Below, in pieces: positions 47,021 through 55,533 of a stretch of DNA of 64,000 nucleotides. Position numbers and translations under genes: made by a program. The notes under the pieces are model-generated. The model had not been told where the DNA came from, did not search any database, and worked only from the letters and a program-made list of their open reading frames with translations. Source of the DNA: Pseudomonas migulae NBRC 103157. GTDB lineage: Bacteria > Pseudomonadota > Gammaproteobacteria > Pseudomonadales > Pseudomonadaceae. The first letter of the stretch is position 1. Each line of letters starts with the position of its first letter. The stretch is taken from positions 43,525 through 107,524 of the forward strand of contig NZ_BDAG01000023.1 in assembly GCF_002091715.1 (NCBI RefSeq), in the 5' to 3' direction.

Positions 47021-47119
47021 TTACGAATGCAGGGTGAACAACACTTGGGGTTCGACGGACAGGGCAATCAGCGCGCCCGTGGCATGTACGACGTTCTCGG
47101 TGCTATCGACCAGCAACGG
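47021..47119 (-). other. In-frame continuation of the ABC ATPase beyond its UAG
   Basis: Directly after the UAG (47120-47122) the same frame stays open for 32 codons (PLLVDSTENVVHATGAL...EPQVLFTLHS) and ends at TAA 47021-47023. The text fits the last strands of the regulatory TOBE domain of this ATPase family, so it is probably the original C-terminus. Confidence 0.65.
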
Positions 47120-48052
47120 CTACGCCCCCCCCACATCCACCAGCAAACGACTTTGCGCGCCCTGGAAAAACTGCCCGACCAGCCTTCCGCGCAGATGTCC
47201 ACCGTCGTCCATCACCCGCAGATGCTCGGGTCGGCAATACACCGTCGTCGGCGCCTGGATGCCCTTCCACGGCAACTCCCCACCGCTGACCTTCAAGCCA
47301 TGGGCCGTCGGTTCGATAACCGGGAACGCATTGAGGTTTCCGACAAAACTGGCGACAAAGGCATTGGCCGGCTGCTGGTAGATATCCCGCGGCGTGGCCA
47401 GTTGCGCGACGCGCCCGCGATCCATGACCAGGATTCGATCGCCCAGCGCCATGGCCTCGCCCTGGTCGTGGGTGACAAACACCGAAGTGATGCGCAGGCT
47501 GCGCAGCAGTTGGTCCAACTCGCTGCGCAGACGTTCACGCAACTGTGCATCCAGCGCCGCCAGCGGCTCGTCGAGCAGCAACACCCGCGGCCTGGGTGCA
47601 AGGGCGCGCGCCAATGCCACGCGTTGGCGCTGACCACCGGACAACTCATGAATGTGCCGTTGGCCGTGATCCTGCAATCCGACCAGTTCCAGCAACTCGG
47701 CGCAGCGCTTGTTGCGCTCGGCGGGCGACAGGCCGCGGATCTTCAGGCCGTAGATAATGTTGCCGGCCACATTCAGGTTCGGAAACAACGCATAGTTCTG
47801 GAACACCATGCCCACATCGCGACGCTCAATGGGCAGGCGGGTGACGTTGCTGTCGCCGAAGAACACTTGCCCGGTATCCGGGCGCTCAAAGCCGGCGATC
47901 ATGCGCAGCGTGGTGGTTTTGCCACAACCGGACGGGCCGAGGATCACCAGGGTTTCCCCCGCCTCGATAGTCAGGTTCAGATTGTCTACTGCAACGGTGC
48001 CGTCAGTGAATGCCTTGCGGCAGCCCTGCAGGCGAATGGTGGTTCCACTCAT
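47120..48052 (-). CDS. ABC transporter ATP-binding protein, C-terminus cut by UAG
   Basis: A 310-residue importer ATPase. Walker A (GPSGCGKTT), the signature (LSGGQRQR), Walker B (VLLLDEPLAALD) and the switch His (FVTHDQGEA) are intact. It starts at ATG 48052, overlapping the permease gene by 4 bases. Related proteins are usually about 340-360 residues long. Here the frame stops at a UAG within the C-terminal regulatory domain and reads on as plausible protein for 32 codons, so this is either a recent nonsense change, a read-through stop or a sequencing error. The catalytic part is complete, so transport may still work. Confidence 0.85.
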   Translation of the reverse strand: MSGTTIRLQGCRKAFTDGTVAVDNLNLTIEAGETLVILGPSGCGKTTTLRMIAGFERPDTGQVFFGDSNVTRLPIERRDVGMVFQNYALFPNLNVAGNIIYGLKIRGLSPAERNKRCAELLELVGLQDHGQRHIHELSGGQRQRVALARALAPRPRVLLLDEPLAALDAQLRERLRSELDQLLRSLRITSVFVTHDQGEAMALGDRILVMDRGRVAQLATPRDIYQQPANAFVASFVGNLNAFPVIEPTAHGLKVSGGELPWKGIQAPTTVYCRPEHLRVMDDGGHLRGRLVGQFFQGAQSRLLVDVGGA

Positions 48053-48843
48053 CGACGCTCTCCACGAGAAAGACGGGCGCTGATGGCCTGCAACGCAATC
48101 AACAGCGGCACGATCATCAACAGAAATATCAGGGTGTAGGCGCTGGCCACTTCCAGCCGTGCCGAGGCGTAGCTGTCGGCCAGGCCCACCGGCAAGGTCT
48201 TGGTCATCGGCGTGTGGAGCATCCAGGTCAGGTTGAACTCACCCAGCGACAGGGTGACGACCATGAGCACACCCGCCAGTATCCCGGCTCGACAATTAGG
48301 AACCACGACACTGAAAAAGCGCTTGATCGGCCCCGCGCCGAGGCTGGCCGCCGCTTCCTCGAGCGTCGGCAATTGCTGGCGCTGCATCACCGCCATCACC
48401 GGGCGCACCAGAAACGGCAAGGTGAACAGCACGTGGCCCACGAGGATAAACAGCCAGCTGCGGCGCAATTCGCCGAACTGCCCATAGGTCAACAGCAAGG
48501 CCAAGGCGCTGGCCAGGCCCGGCATGGCCACCGGCAGGACCATCAGTTCCTCGAAGGCGCGACTGAATCGATTGTTCATCCGCACCAGAGCATACGCCGC
48601 AGGTACGCCTATCACGCAGACGCACACGGCGCAGGACACGGCCAATTGCAGCGACAACCAGACCGTCGGCGAGTACGCCTGCCAGACCTGGACCAACCAG
48701 TCCAACGTCAGGCCGCCGGACACGCCCACGAAGTAATTGCGCGTCAGCCCGGCCAGCAACGACAGCAGCACCGGCACCAACATGAAGGCACAGACCAGCA
48801 GGGTAAAAACCAGCTGAGCGAAAAACAGTGTTGAGCGCTTCAC
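48049..48843 (-). CDS. ABC transporter permease (second)
   Basis: A 264-residue inner-membrane permease with about six membrane segments. The coupling loop EEAAASLGAGPIKRFFSVVVPN matches the EAA motif. I place the start at GTG 48843 (MKRSTLFFAQLVFTL), which overlaps the stop of the preceding permease (GTGA). It pairs with that permease as the channel of a phosphonate/spermidine/iron-type importer. Confidence 0.88.
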   Translation of the reverse strand: MKRSTLFFAQLVFTLLVCAFMLVPVLLSLLAGLTRNYFVGVSGGLTLDWLVQVWQAYSPTVWLSLQLAVSCAVCVCVIGVPAAYALVRMNNRFSRAFEELMVLPVAMPGLASALALLLTYGQFGELRRSWLFILVGHVLFTLPFLVRPVMAVMQRQQLPTLEEAAASLGAGPIKRFFSVVVPNCRAGILAGVLMVVTLSLGEFNLTWMLHTPMTKTLPVGLADSYASARLEVASAYTLIFLLMIVPLLIALQAISARLSRGERR

Positions 48844-49709
48844 AGAACCGTCCCCGATTGTCCGGCCAGCCGTCTTGCCAGCAACAACACCGCCCACGTG
48901 ACGGCGCCAAGGATGACAGACAGCGCCGCAGCCACGGTGAAATTGGCGTAGTTGGTGAACACGTTATAGATCGCCACAGGCGTAACATTCAGCCGCGTGC
49001 CCAGGGTGAACGCGGTGCCGAACGCGCCCATCGACGTCGCGAAACAGATCGCGCCGCATGACACCAGCGCTGGCGCCAGCCCCGGTACGATCACATCGCA
49101 CACCACCCGCCAATGCCCGGCCCCCAGCGAGCGTGCGGCTTCTTCCAGGCTGCGATCGAGGCTTTCGCAGGCCGCCATCACGGTCAGAATCACCCGCGGG
49201 ATCGAGAAGTACAGATAGCCCAGAAACAACCCCATCAGCGAATAGGCGAAAACCCAGCGCTCACCAGCCAGCTCCATGCCCAGGGCGGCGAACAGGCCTT
49301 GCCGACCCGCCAGCAGAATCACCAGGAAGCCGACCACCACGCCGGGAAAGGCCAGCGGAAACGTCAGCAACGCGACCAGCGCCGAGCGGCCGAAAAACTG
49401 CTGCCGCGCCAGAAATACCCCGCTGATCCCCCCGACCAGCAACGCCGCGCCTGTAACCACCGCTGCCAGCACACAGGTCTGCGCCAGGCTGCCGAGGTAT
49501 TGCGCGCTGTTCAGCACCTGCCAATAGCCGCTGTCGCCGCCGTCACGGTGCTGCCCGCCAAGCACCACCAACTGCGCCAGCGGCAGTAGCCAGAACGCGA
49601 GCAGCACCGCCGCGGCCGGGGCCAGCGCCCAGGCCGCAGTCGGTCGCAGGCGATGCAAAATATCGCGACGTGACGAAACACTCAGCGCATTGAACCGCAC
49701 AGTGGTCAC
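48840..49709 (-). CDS. ABC transporter permease (first)
   Basis: A 289-residue permease with about six hydrophobic segments and the coupling loop LEEAARSLGAGHWRVVCDVIVPG. The start is GTG at 49709, directly abutting the stop of the binding-protein gene (TAAGTG). Its order and spacing show one operon from lacI to gpdQ. Confidence 0.88.
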   Translation of the reverse strand: MTTVRFNALSVSSRRDILHRLRPTAAWALAPAAAVLLAFWLLPLAQLVVLGGQHRDGGDSGYWQVLNSAQYLGSLAQTCVLAAVVTGAALLVGGISGVFLARQQFFGRSALVALLTFPLAFPGVVVGFLVILLAGRQGLFAALGMELAGERWVFAYSLMGLFLGYLYFSIPRVILTVMAACESLDRSLEEAARSLGAGHWRVVCDVIVPGLAPALVSCGAICFATSMGAFGTAFTLGTRLNVTPVAIYNVFTNYANFTVAAALSVILGAVTWAVLLLARRLAGQSGTVL

Positions 49710-50714
49710 TTACTTGACCTCGTTCAGGTAACGAGCAGCGAAGGCTTCCTGCACCGCGGCCATTTTTTCGTAATCGACCACGCCCGCGCGGGCATAGTCG
49801 CTGTCAGGCAGGAACTGTGCGGCGACGTCAGCCGGCATCTTCATCTGGCGAACCGGACGCAGGTACGCCTTGGCCCACAATGCCTGGCCCTCATCAGAGA
49901 GGACGAAATCCAGAACCTTCTCGGCGTTGGCGCGATGCGGCGCATTGCCCACCAGACTCATCACGTAAGGCACGCTGACGCTGCCTTCCTGAGGGATCAC
50001 GAAAGCGACGTTGGCCTTGTCCTTGTAGCGCGCCCGGTAAGCGTTGAAGTCATAGTCGACCAGGATCGGCAGCTCGCCGGACAGCACCCGTGCGTACGCG
50101 GTCTGCTTCGGCACAATGGGGGCGTTTTTCGCCAGTTTGCGGAAGTAATCGATGGCCGGCGCGAAGTTATCCAGATCCCCGCCCATGGCCCGGTTGATTG
50201 CCACCGCCGAGACGTAGCCGACGAAGGCGCTGGACGGATCGAGGTAACCGACCATGCCTTTGTACTCGGGCTTGAGCAGGTCGGCCCAGCTCTGTGGAAC
50301 CGGCAAGCCGCCCAGCGCGTCGACATTGACCATGATCCCGAGAGTGCCGGAATGAATCGCGAACCAGTGCCCCTGCGGGTCCTTCAACCCGGTCGGGATC
50401 TGATCCCAGCCTTTGGGCTTGTAAGTCCCGACGACCCCGGCCTTCTGTGCCTGCAAACCGAACGTCACGCCGTAATACACCACGTCAGCCACCGGCGCCG
50501 CCTGCTCGGCCACCAACTGCGCCAGGGCCTGGCCGGAGTTCTTGTTGTCAAGTGGCACTTGCACGCCGGTGCTGTCGGCAATCGCCTTGAGCTGGGTGCC
50601 CCAGTCCGCCCATTCCGGTGGGCAGTTGTAGCAAATCGCGGTTTCAGCAGCCTGGGCCAGACTGGCTGCCGCGCACAGGCCTAACGCCGCCAGGGTTTTA
50701 GTGAAGCGGATCAT
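49710..50714 (-). CDS. ABC transporter periplasmic substrate-binding protein
   Basis: A 334-residue secreted binding protein of the PotD/AfuA/aminoethylphosphonate fold class. The start at ATG 50714 (MIRFTKTLAALGLCAAASLAQA) gives a clear signal peptide, with GAGGAG 7 bases upstream. The mature protein begins AETAICYNCPPEWADW. Its start lies inside the end of the lacI gene (17-base overlap), so the regulator and transporter are cotranscribed. The last gene of the operon encodes a GpdQ-like phosphodiesterase, so a phosphodiester substrate is likely. 2-Aminoethylphosphonate or a metal complex are alternatives. Confidence 0.85.
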   Translation of the reverse strand: MIRFTKTLAALGLCAAASLAQAAETAICYNCPPEWADWGTQLKAIADSTGVQVPLDNKNSGQALAQLVAEQAAPVADVVYYGVTFGLQAQKAGVVGTYKPKGWDQIPTGLKDPQGHWFAIHSGTLGIMVNVDALGGLPVPQSWADLLKPEYKGMVGYLDPSSAFVGYVSAVAINRAMGGDLDNFAPAIDYFRKLAKNAPIVPKQTAYARVLSGELPILVDYDFNAYRARYKDKANVAFVIPQEGSVSVPYVMSLVGNAPHRANAEKVLDFVLSDEGQALWAKAYLRPVRQMKMPADVAAQFLPDSDYARAGVVDYEKMAAVQEAFAARYLNEVK

Positions 50715-51717
50715 CGAGCGACTCCTCGTAGGGTTGAGTACTTTCACCCGGCCGGACATGGCAGGGCAGACAATGGGAAACCGGATCGGCACCGGCAATT
50801 TGCGCCAGCAACTGCTCTATCACGGTGCTTGCCAGGGTTGCGATCGGCTGTACCACCGTGCACAGCGTGGGATGCATTTGCGTGCCCAGAGCGATGCCAT
50901 CAAAACCGATCACTGACAGTTGCCCCGGCACGCTCCAGCCGTGCCGACGCAGTTCGGCGATCAGGCTGATCGCCAACAGATCGTTGGAGCAGACCAGCGC
51001 ACTGGGCGCCTGCGGTCCGGACAAATAGGGTTCCAGCGCTGCGAAATCGGCCTGGGTATGGGCAGGCATTTCAATCACCGGCAGGCTGTCCTGGCCGTGC
51101 GCTGCCATCGCCTCGCAATAACCGGCGTAACGCAACCGTGCGCGGTCCGACTGCAACGCCGGACCGGCGACCATGCCGATCCGTCGATGCCCCGCGTCCA
51201 GCAGGTAACGCGTGGCCAGGGCCATCCCGGCACGGTTATCCACCGATACGGCGCTGTAATCCGGATTGCCCGGCTGGTGATAGGCCAGCACGAAAGGCGT
51301 GTCTTCGCTGGCGAGGCTTTGCAGCACGCGATTGCTCTCGGCATCCGTGACCGTCAACACCAGCCCGTCGACCCGCTGGCGCAATAATTCTTCGACCACG
51401 ACGCTTTCGCGTTCGCTGTCGTAGTCGGTGGTCGCCAGCAACAAGTTGTAGCCACGCAAGCGCGCCGCCTGCTCCATGGCCTGGAACTGTTCGGCGAACA
51501 CCGGGTTAAGCAGATTGGGTACCACCACACCGATCAGGTTGGTGGTTTGCAGGCGCAGTTGGCGGCCGAGACGATTGGGACGGAAACCCAATTCGCGAGC
51601 AGCGGCAAACACCTGTTCGCGGGTCGCCGGGCGCACCACTTCAGGGGAGGCAAAGGTCCGCGCGGCGGTGGCCCGCGAGACACCGGCCAGTCGTGCAACT
51701 TCTTTTAAATCGGTCAT
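50698..51717 (-). CDS. LacI-family transcriptional regulator
   Basis: A 339-residue regulator with an N-terminal helix-turn-helix (DLKEVARLAGVSRATAARTF) and hinge, followed by a periplasmic-binding-protein-like effector domain beginning near LIGVVVPNLLNPVFAEQ. It is the first gene of the transporter operon. I prefer ATG 51717 over the GTG two codons upstream. A perfect 14-bp palindrome 12 bases before the ATG is a likely autoregulatory operator. Confidence 0.9.
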   Translation of the reverse strand: MTDLKEVARLAGVSRATAARTFASPEVVRPATREQVFAAARELGFRPNRLGRQLRLQTTNLIGVVVPNLLNPVFAEQFQAMEQAARLRGYNLLLATTDYDSERESVVVEELLRQRVDGLVLTVTDAESNRVLQSLASEDTPFVLAYHQPGNPDYSAVSVDNRAGMALATRYLLDAGHRRIGMVAGPALQSDRARLRYAGYCEAMAAHGQDSLPVIEMPAHTQADFAALEPYLSGPQAPSALVCSNDLLAISLIAELRRHGWSVPGQLSVIGFDGIALGTQMHPTLCTVVQPIATLASTVIEQLLAQIAGADPVSHCLPCHVRPGESTQPYEESLDDPLH

Positions 51718-51728
51718 TGTCACTCGCT

Positions 51729-51742
51729 TGAGATCGATCTCA
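51729..51742. promoter_or_regulatory. Likely LacI-family operator
   Basis: TGAGATCGATCTCA is an exact palindrome centred on CG, the form typical of LacI/GalR operators. It lies 12 bases before the start codon of the lacI-type gene, inside the presumed leader, where bound repressor would block transcription. Confidence 0.65.
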
Positions 51743-51858
51743 TTGGCGAGGACATTACTCAGCGAACATGGCGTTCACGCGATAAAATAGTGACATTTTG
51801 ATGTCAGGCGGACCACGACGCTACATTGGACGCCGCGGTCTGATTGACGAAACGGGGT

Positions 51859-54800
51859 CTAGAAATCCCGCTTGTAGAAGATATCCAGCGAACTGGCCAC
51901 GCCACCCGCCGCTTCGAGGTAAACCTTCTTGCTCAGCTTGTAGCGCAAGGCAATGGTGTTGGCCGGCTCGAACACGCCTACGCCATAACGCAGGCTGAGC
52001 TTCTCGGAGATATTGCCGCTGGCGACCACGCTGGTCGTGTTGCCGCTGCCTTCGGTATCGAGCTGGAAATCCTGAATCCCCAGATTGCTGGCCAGTTTGC
52101 CGGTCAACCCGGAACTGCCCATCAAACCCAGACCGAGCGCGGCCTGCGCCAGCATGTTGTTGTCTTCACCCGTGGTGCTCAGCGGACGCCCGAGCACCAG
52201 ATAGGACAAGGCCTGTTCCTGACTCATCGCCGGTTCGGAGAAAATCTGCGTGGTCGGCTGCTCGGCGCTGCCGCTCAGGCGAATACCGGCGATGACGTCG
52301 TCGGTCTGGCGAATCGCCTCGATGTCCAGATACGGCTGATCGATCGGGCCGGCAAACAGCAAGCGCGCCCGGCGCACCGTCAAACGCTGGCCGTAGGCGC
52401 GATAACGCCCGTCGTTGAGCCAGAGCTCGCCGCGGGTGTCCATGTTGTCGCCGATGTGCACATGCCCTTGCAGGTTGGCGGTGAGGCCAAATCCGGCGAA
52501 GCTCAGTTTGTCCTCGCCGACCGCCACATCGATGTCCATTTTCATCGCCAGCGGCGGTTTGCCCTCTTCGGTTTGCTGACCGATGATCACCGTGTCATCG
52601 GACACTTTGACCGTCGATGGCGGCAACTCGCGCACAGTGATTTCACCCCGCGGTACCAGCACTTTGCCGACGATGGCCAGCTCGTCACCCTTCATCGAGA
52701 TCTTCAGGTCCGGCGCCACTTCAAGCTTGGCGTACGGCTCGACCGTGACGGGCAATTGCGTGCCCTTGAGCGCCAGATCCACCACCAGTGCCTGACCCCA
52801 GCCGATATTGCCGTTCAGGCTGCCCTGCCCGCTCTTGCCGCTTTTCCAGCCACCGTTCAATTGCACGGTTTCGCCGGCGATCACCGCTTGAAGCTGCAAG
52901 GCTTCAATATCCATCGGCAGCTCGGGCCCGGAGATTTCACCCTCGCTGAGCAGCAGGTTGCCGTTTACCAGAGGCGCCATCAGCGTGCCCGCGATCGTGC
53001 CGCTGCCATTCAGGCGCCCGCTCAGTTTCTCGACCATCGGCACAAACGGTCGCGCCACGGACAAGTCGAGGCCATTGAGACGGAACGCGCCGGTCAGCGG
53101 TTTGTTCTTTGCCAGCGGATTGATCTGCGCCTGCACACTCAACTCGCCGAGCTTGCCGCCGACGAAACTGAGGTCGGTGTCGATGCGCTTGGGCGTGAGT
53201 TTGCTGGTGAGTTTCAGGGTCTGGTACGGGAAGTCCAGCCACTGATCCTTGTCCTTGATGCGCAAGGTGCCACCGCTGGCATCGAGGCTGATCTGGCCGT
53301 TCGGGCCGCTGGCCGGCAGGTCCAGTTGCAGGTCGGCGTTGAGCCGGCCCTTCCAGGCGAAATCCTTTGGCAGCCACTGCGCCAGGCTGTCGATCGGGAA
53401 TTGCTTGAGGTGGTAACGCAGCTTCGGCTCCGGCATCAGGCGCTGGTCTTCACCGCACAGACTGGCCGGCCCGGACGTCCAGCAATGGGCGCCGAAGTTG
53501 ATTTTGCCGTCCGCCAGCCGTTCGAGTTTCGCCGGCCCCTGCAGCTTCCAGTCCTGACCGCCGGCCTGGATACCGCCATTGGCCAGGCGACCACGCCAGT
53601 TGCCTTTGTCCAGATTGCCGTCGAAACCAAGGGCCAGTTTCAGCTGCGGACCTAGCAGATCGAGCGTCAGCTTCTGGTTTTTGATATCCCCGCTGCCGCT
53701 GGCGGTCAGCGTCCCCAGTGACGTATCGCCGGCCTGAATGCCGCTGCCCTTGAGGTCGATTTTCGCCCGTTGCGCGCTGTCGAGGGTGGCGTCGAGGTTC
53801 AGGCTTTGCAGGCGATTGTCTTCGAAGGCCAATTGCGTGCCCTGCAACCCGAGCTTGCCTTGCGGCGCCTTGAGCGTGCCAGCGACATCGACGCGGCCGT
53901 TGAGTTGACCACGCAGTTGCGGCCAGAGCTGGGCCAGGCGCGACAGCTTGACGTCGATCTGGCCGGTGAGTTTCTGTTGCAGGCTGCCCTTGCCGGTGAT
54001 GCTGTTATCGCCCAGGCGGATTTGCAGCGCGCTGAGGCTCCATAGCTCACCGGCGCCATCGGCCTTGGCTTGCAGAATGGCCGGCTGGCCACGCAACTTG
54101 CCCTTCAGGTCGAGGTCTGCGTTCAGGCTGAGTTTTTCATTCTTCATTTCGCCTTTGCTGCGCAACGGTCCGGCCAGGGTGCCCGGCAATTCCGCGACCC
54201 AATACGCCGGATTGATCGCGGAGAGGTCGAGCGCGGTGTCCCAGGCAATGCCATCGGCAAATTGCAGGTTCAGGTGCCCATCGGCCTTGCCCTGCCCGGC
54301 TTCGAGCTGGATTTGTTGCAGGTAGATTTTCGTCAGGTCACCGGCGAACGGGCTGCTCAGGTTGAACGCCCCGGCCGGGCCATCCAGCGCAGCCTTGAAG
54401 TTGCCGAGGTATTTGCCGTCGGTGTAAGAGACCTCGCCGTTGAAGCTGCGCAACGCCACTTCAGGTTCGTCGATCAGCGGATAAAGCCGATGCCAGGGGA
54501 AATCCAGCCAGTCGATTTTCGCCGTGGCGTTCAGGCCTTTGCTCCAGTCCAGTACGCCGGTGAGCTTGAGGCTTTGCTTGTCGTTGGCGGTCAGGTCCAG
54601 CGCGGCGATCTGCGCGCCGTTGGCGTCGACCTTGCCTTGCAGCGACAACGCGACCGGGCCTTGCTCGGCGGGCAACGTGGCGTTGCCGCGCAACTGGTAG
54701 CCGTTTTTCAGGTCGCCGTCGCCGGTGAGCTCAACCTGATTGAGTTGCAGCGTATCCGGCAGATCGGCGCTCGGTTTGAAGCCATCAGCGGTGATCCGCA

Positions 54801-55533
54801 CCTTGGCTGGCAGGTTGTCCACCAGCGGCTGAAACTCGCCGGTCAGTTGGCCGTTCAGGTAACCGCTGCTGTCGGCTTTCAGGTGCAGGGTTTTCAGCAG
54901 GTCGCCGTCAATCTTCAGGGCTAGCGCCCAAGGCTCGGGGGCCGGCAGGGTCAGTTTGCCCTCGGCCTCGAGCGGCCAGTTGCCGCCGGGTTGCAGCACA
55001 CCGGACAGGTTCAGGCTCAGGGCGTCGCGTTGCAGTTGCACGGCGTCGATCTGCAACCCTTGTTCGGTCCAGTGCGCCGCCAGTTGCAAGCCTTTGAGTT
55101 CTTCGCTGCCGTTGTACAGCAGACTGCCGATCTGCACGTCGCCCAGCTCGATCGCCAATGGCAACTTCAGGTCCGGCAGACTGATCGGGCCGCTGCTGTC
55201 TTCTTCGGTGCCCGGCGGAAATTGCAGGCTGACCTGATCGGCTTTCAACTGCTCGATACACAATGTCATGCGCGTCAGGCACAACGGCGACCAGGCGAAA
55301 ATCACTTTATCCAGCTCAACCCGGCTGGTGTCTTGCTGCCAGACCACATGGTCGGCGCTCCACTGCCCGCCCAGACGTCCCTGGAAATTTTCGACGTTCA
55401 GCCCCGGCACAAACCCGAGCGCCCAGCGGCTGCCGGTCGCCGTGCCCAGCACCGTGGTCACGGTCAGCAGCACCAGCATCAGCATCAGCAGTGCCAGAGT
55501 CGCCAGCAGCGTTACTTTCAAACCACGCTTCAC
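51859..55533 (-). CDS. tamB: Translocation and assembly module protein TamB
   Basis: A 1224-residue AsmA/TamB-type protein with one N-terminal membrane anchor (about residues 8-30, VTLLATLALLMLMLVLLTVT). A very long repetitive beta-strand region follows, and the C-terminal DUF490 domain ends ...ASSLDIFYKRDF. It spans the periplasm and works with TamA in outer-membrane protein assembly and in phospholipid transport to the outer membrane. The start overlaps the end of tamA by 4 bases, so the pair is coupled. Confidence 0.94.
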   Translation of the reverse strand: MKRGLKVTLLATLALLMLMLVLLTVTTVLGTATGSRWALGFVPGLNVENFQGRLGGQWSADHVVWQQDTSRVELDKVIFAWSPLCLTRMTLCIEQLKADQVSLQFPPGTEEDSSGPISLPDLKLPLAIELGDVQIGSLLYNGSEELKGLQLAAHWTEQGLQIDAVQLQRDALSLNLSGVLQPGGNWPLEAEGKLTLPAPEPWALALKIDGDLLKTLHLKADSSGYLNGQLTGEFQPLVDNLPAKVRITADGFKPSADLPDTLQLNQVELTGDGDLKNGYQLRGNATLPAEQGPVALSLQGKVDANGAQIAALDLTANDKQSLKLTGVLDWSKGLNATAKIDWLDFPWHRLYPLIDEPEVALRSFNGEVSYTDGKYLGNFKAALDGPAGAFNLSSPFAGDLTKIYLQQIQLEAGQGKADGHLNLQFADGIAWDTALDLSAINPAYWVAELPGTLAGPLRSKGEMKNEKLSLNADLDLKGKLRGQPAILQAKADGAGELWSLSALQIRLGDNSITGKGSLQQKLTGQIDVKLSRLAQLWPQLRGQLNGRVDVAGTLKAPQGKLGLQGTQLAFEDNRLQSLNLDATLDSAQRAKIDLKGSGIQAGDTSLGTLTASGSGDIKNQKLTLDLLGPQLKLALGFDGNLDKGNWRGRLANGGIQAGGQDWKLQGPAKLERLADGKINFGAHCWTSGPASLCGEDQRLMPEPKLRYHLKQFPIDSLAQWLPKDFAWKGRLNADLQLDLPASGPNGQISLDASGGTLRIKDKDQWLDFPYQTLKLTSKLTPKRIDTDLSFVGGKLGELSVQAQINPLAKNKPLTGAFRLNGLDLSVARPFVPMVEKLSGRLNGSGTIAGTLMAPLVNGNLLLSEGEISGPELPMDIEALQLQAVIAGETVQLNGGWKSGKSGQGSLNGNIGWGQALVVDLALKGTQLPVTVEPYAKLEVAPDLKISMKGDELAIVGKVLVPRGEITVRELPPSTVKVSDDTVIIGQQTEEGKPPLAMKMDIDVAVGEDKLSFAGFGLTANLQGHVHIGDNMDTRGELWLNDGRYRAYGQRLTVRRARLLFAGPIDQPYLDIEAIRQTDDVIAGIRLSGSAEQPTTQIFSEPAMSQEQALSYLVLGRPLSTTGEDNNMLAQAALGLGLMGSSGLTGKLASNLGIQDFQLDTEGSGNTTSVVASGNISEKLSLRYGVGVFEPANTIALRYKLSKKVYLEAAGGVASSLDIFYKRDF

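Noticed and set aside
47125..47132. Frameshift at the run of eight C in the ABC ATPase gene
   Set aside because: Adding or removing one base leads to a stop within a few or about 16 codons with no sensible protein, while the unshifted frame reads on plausibly past the UAG.
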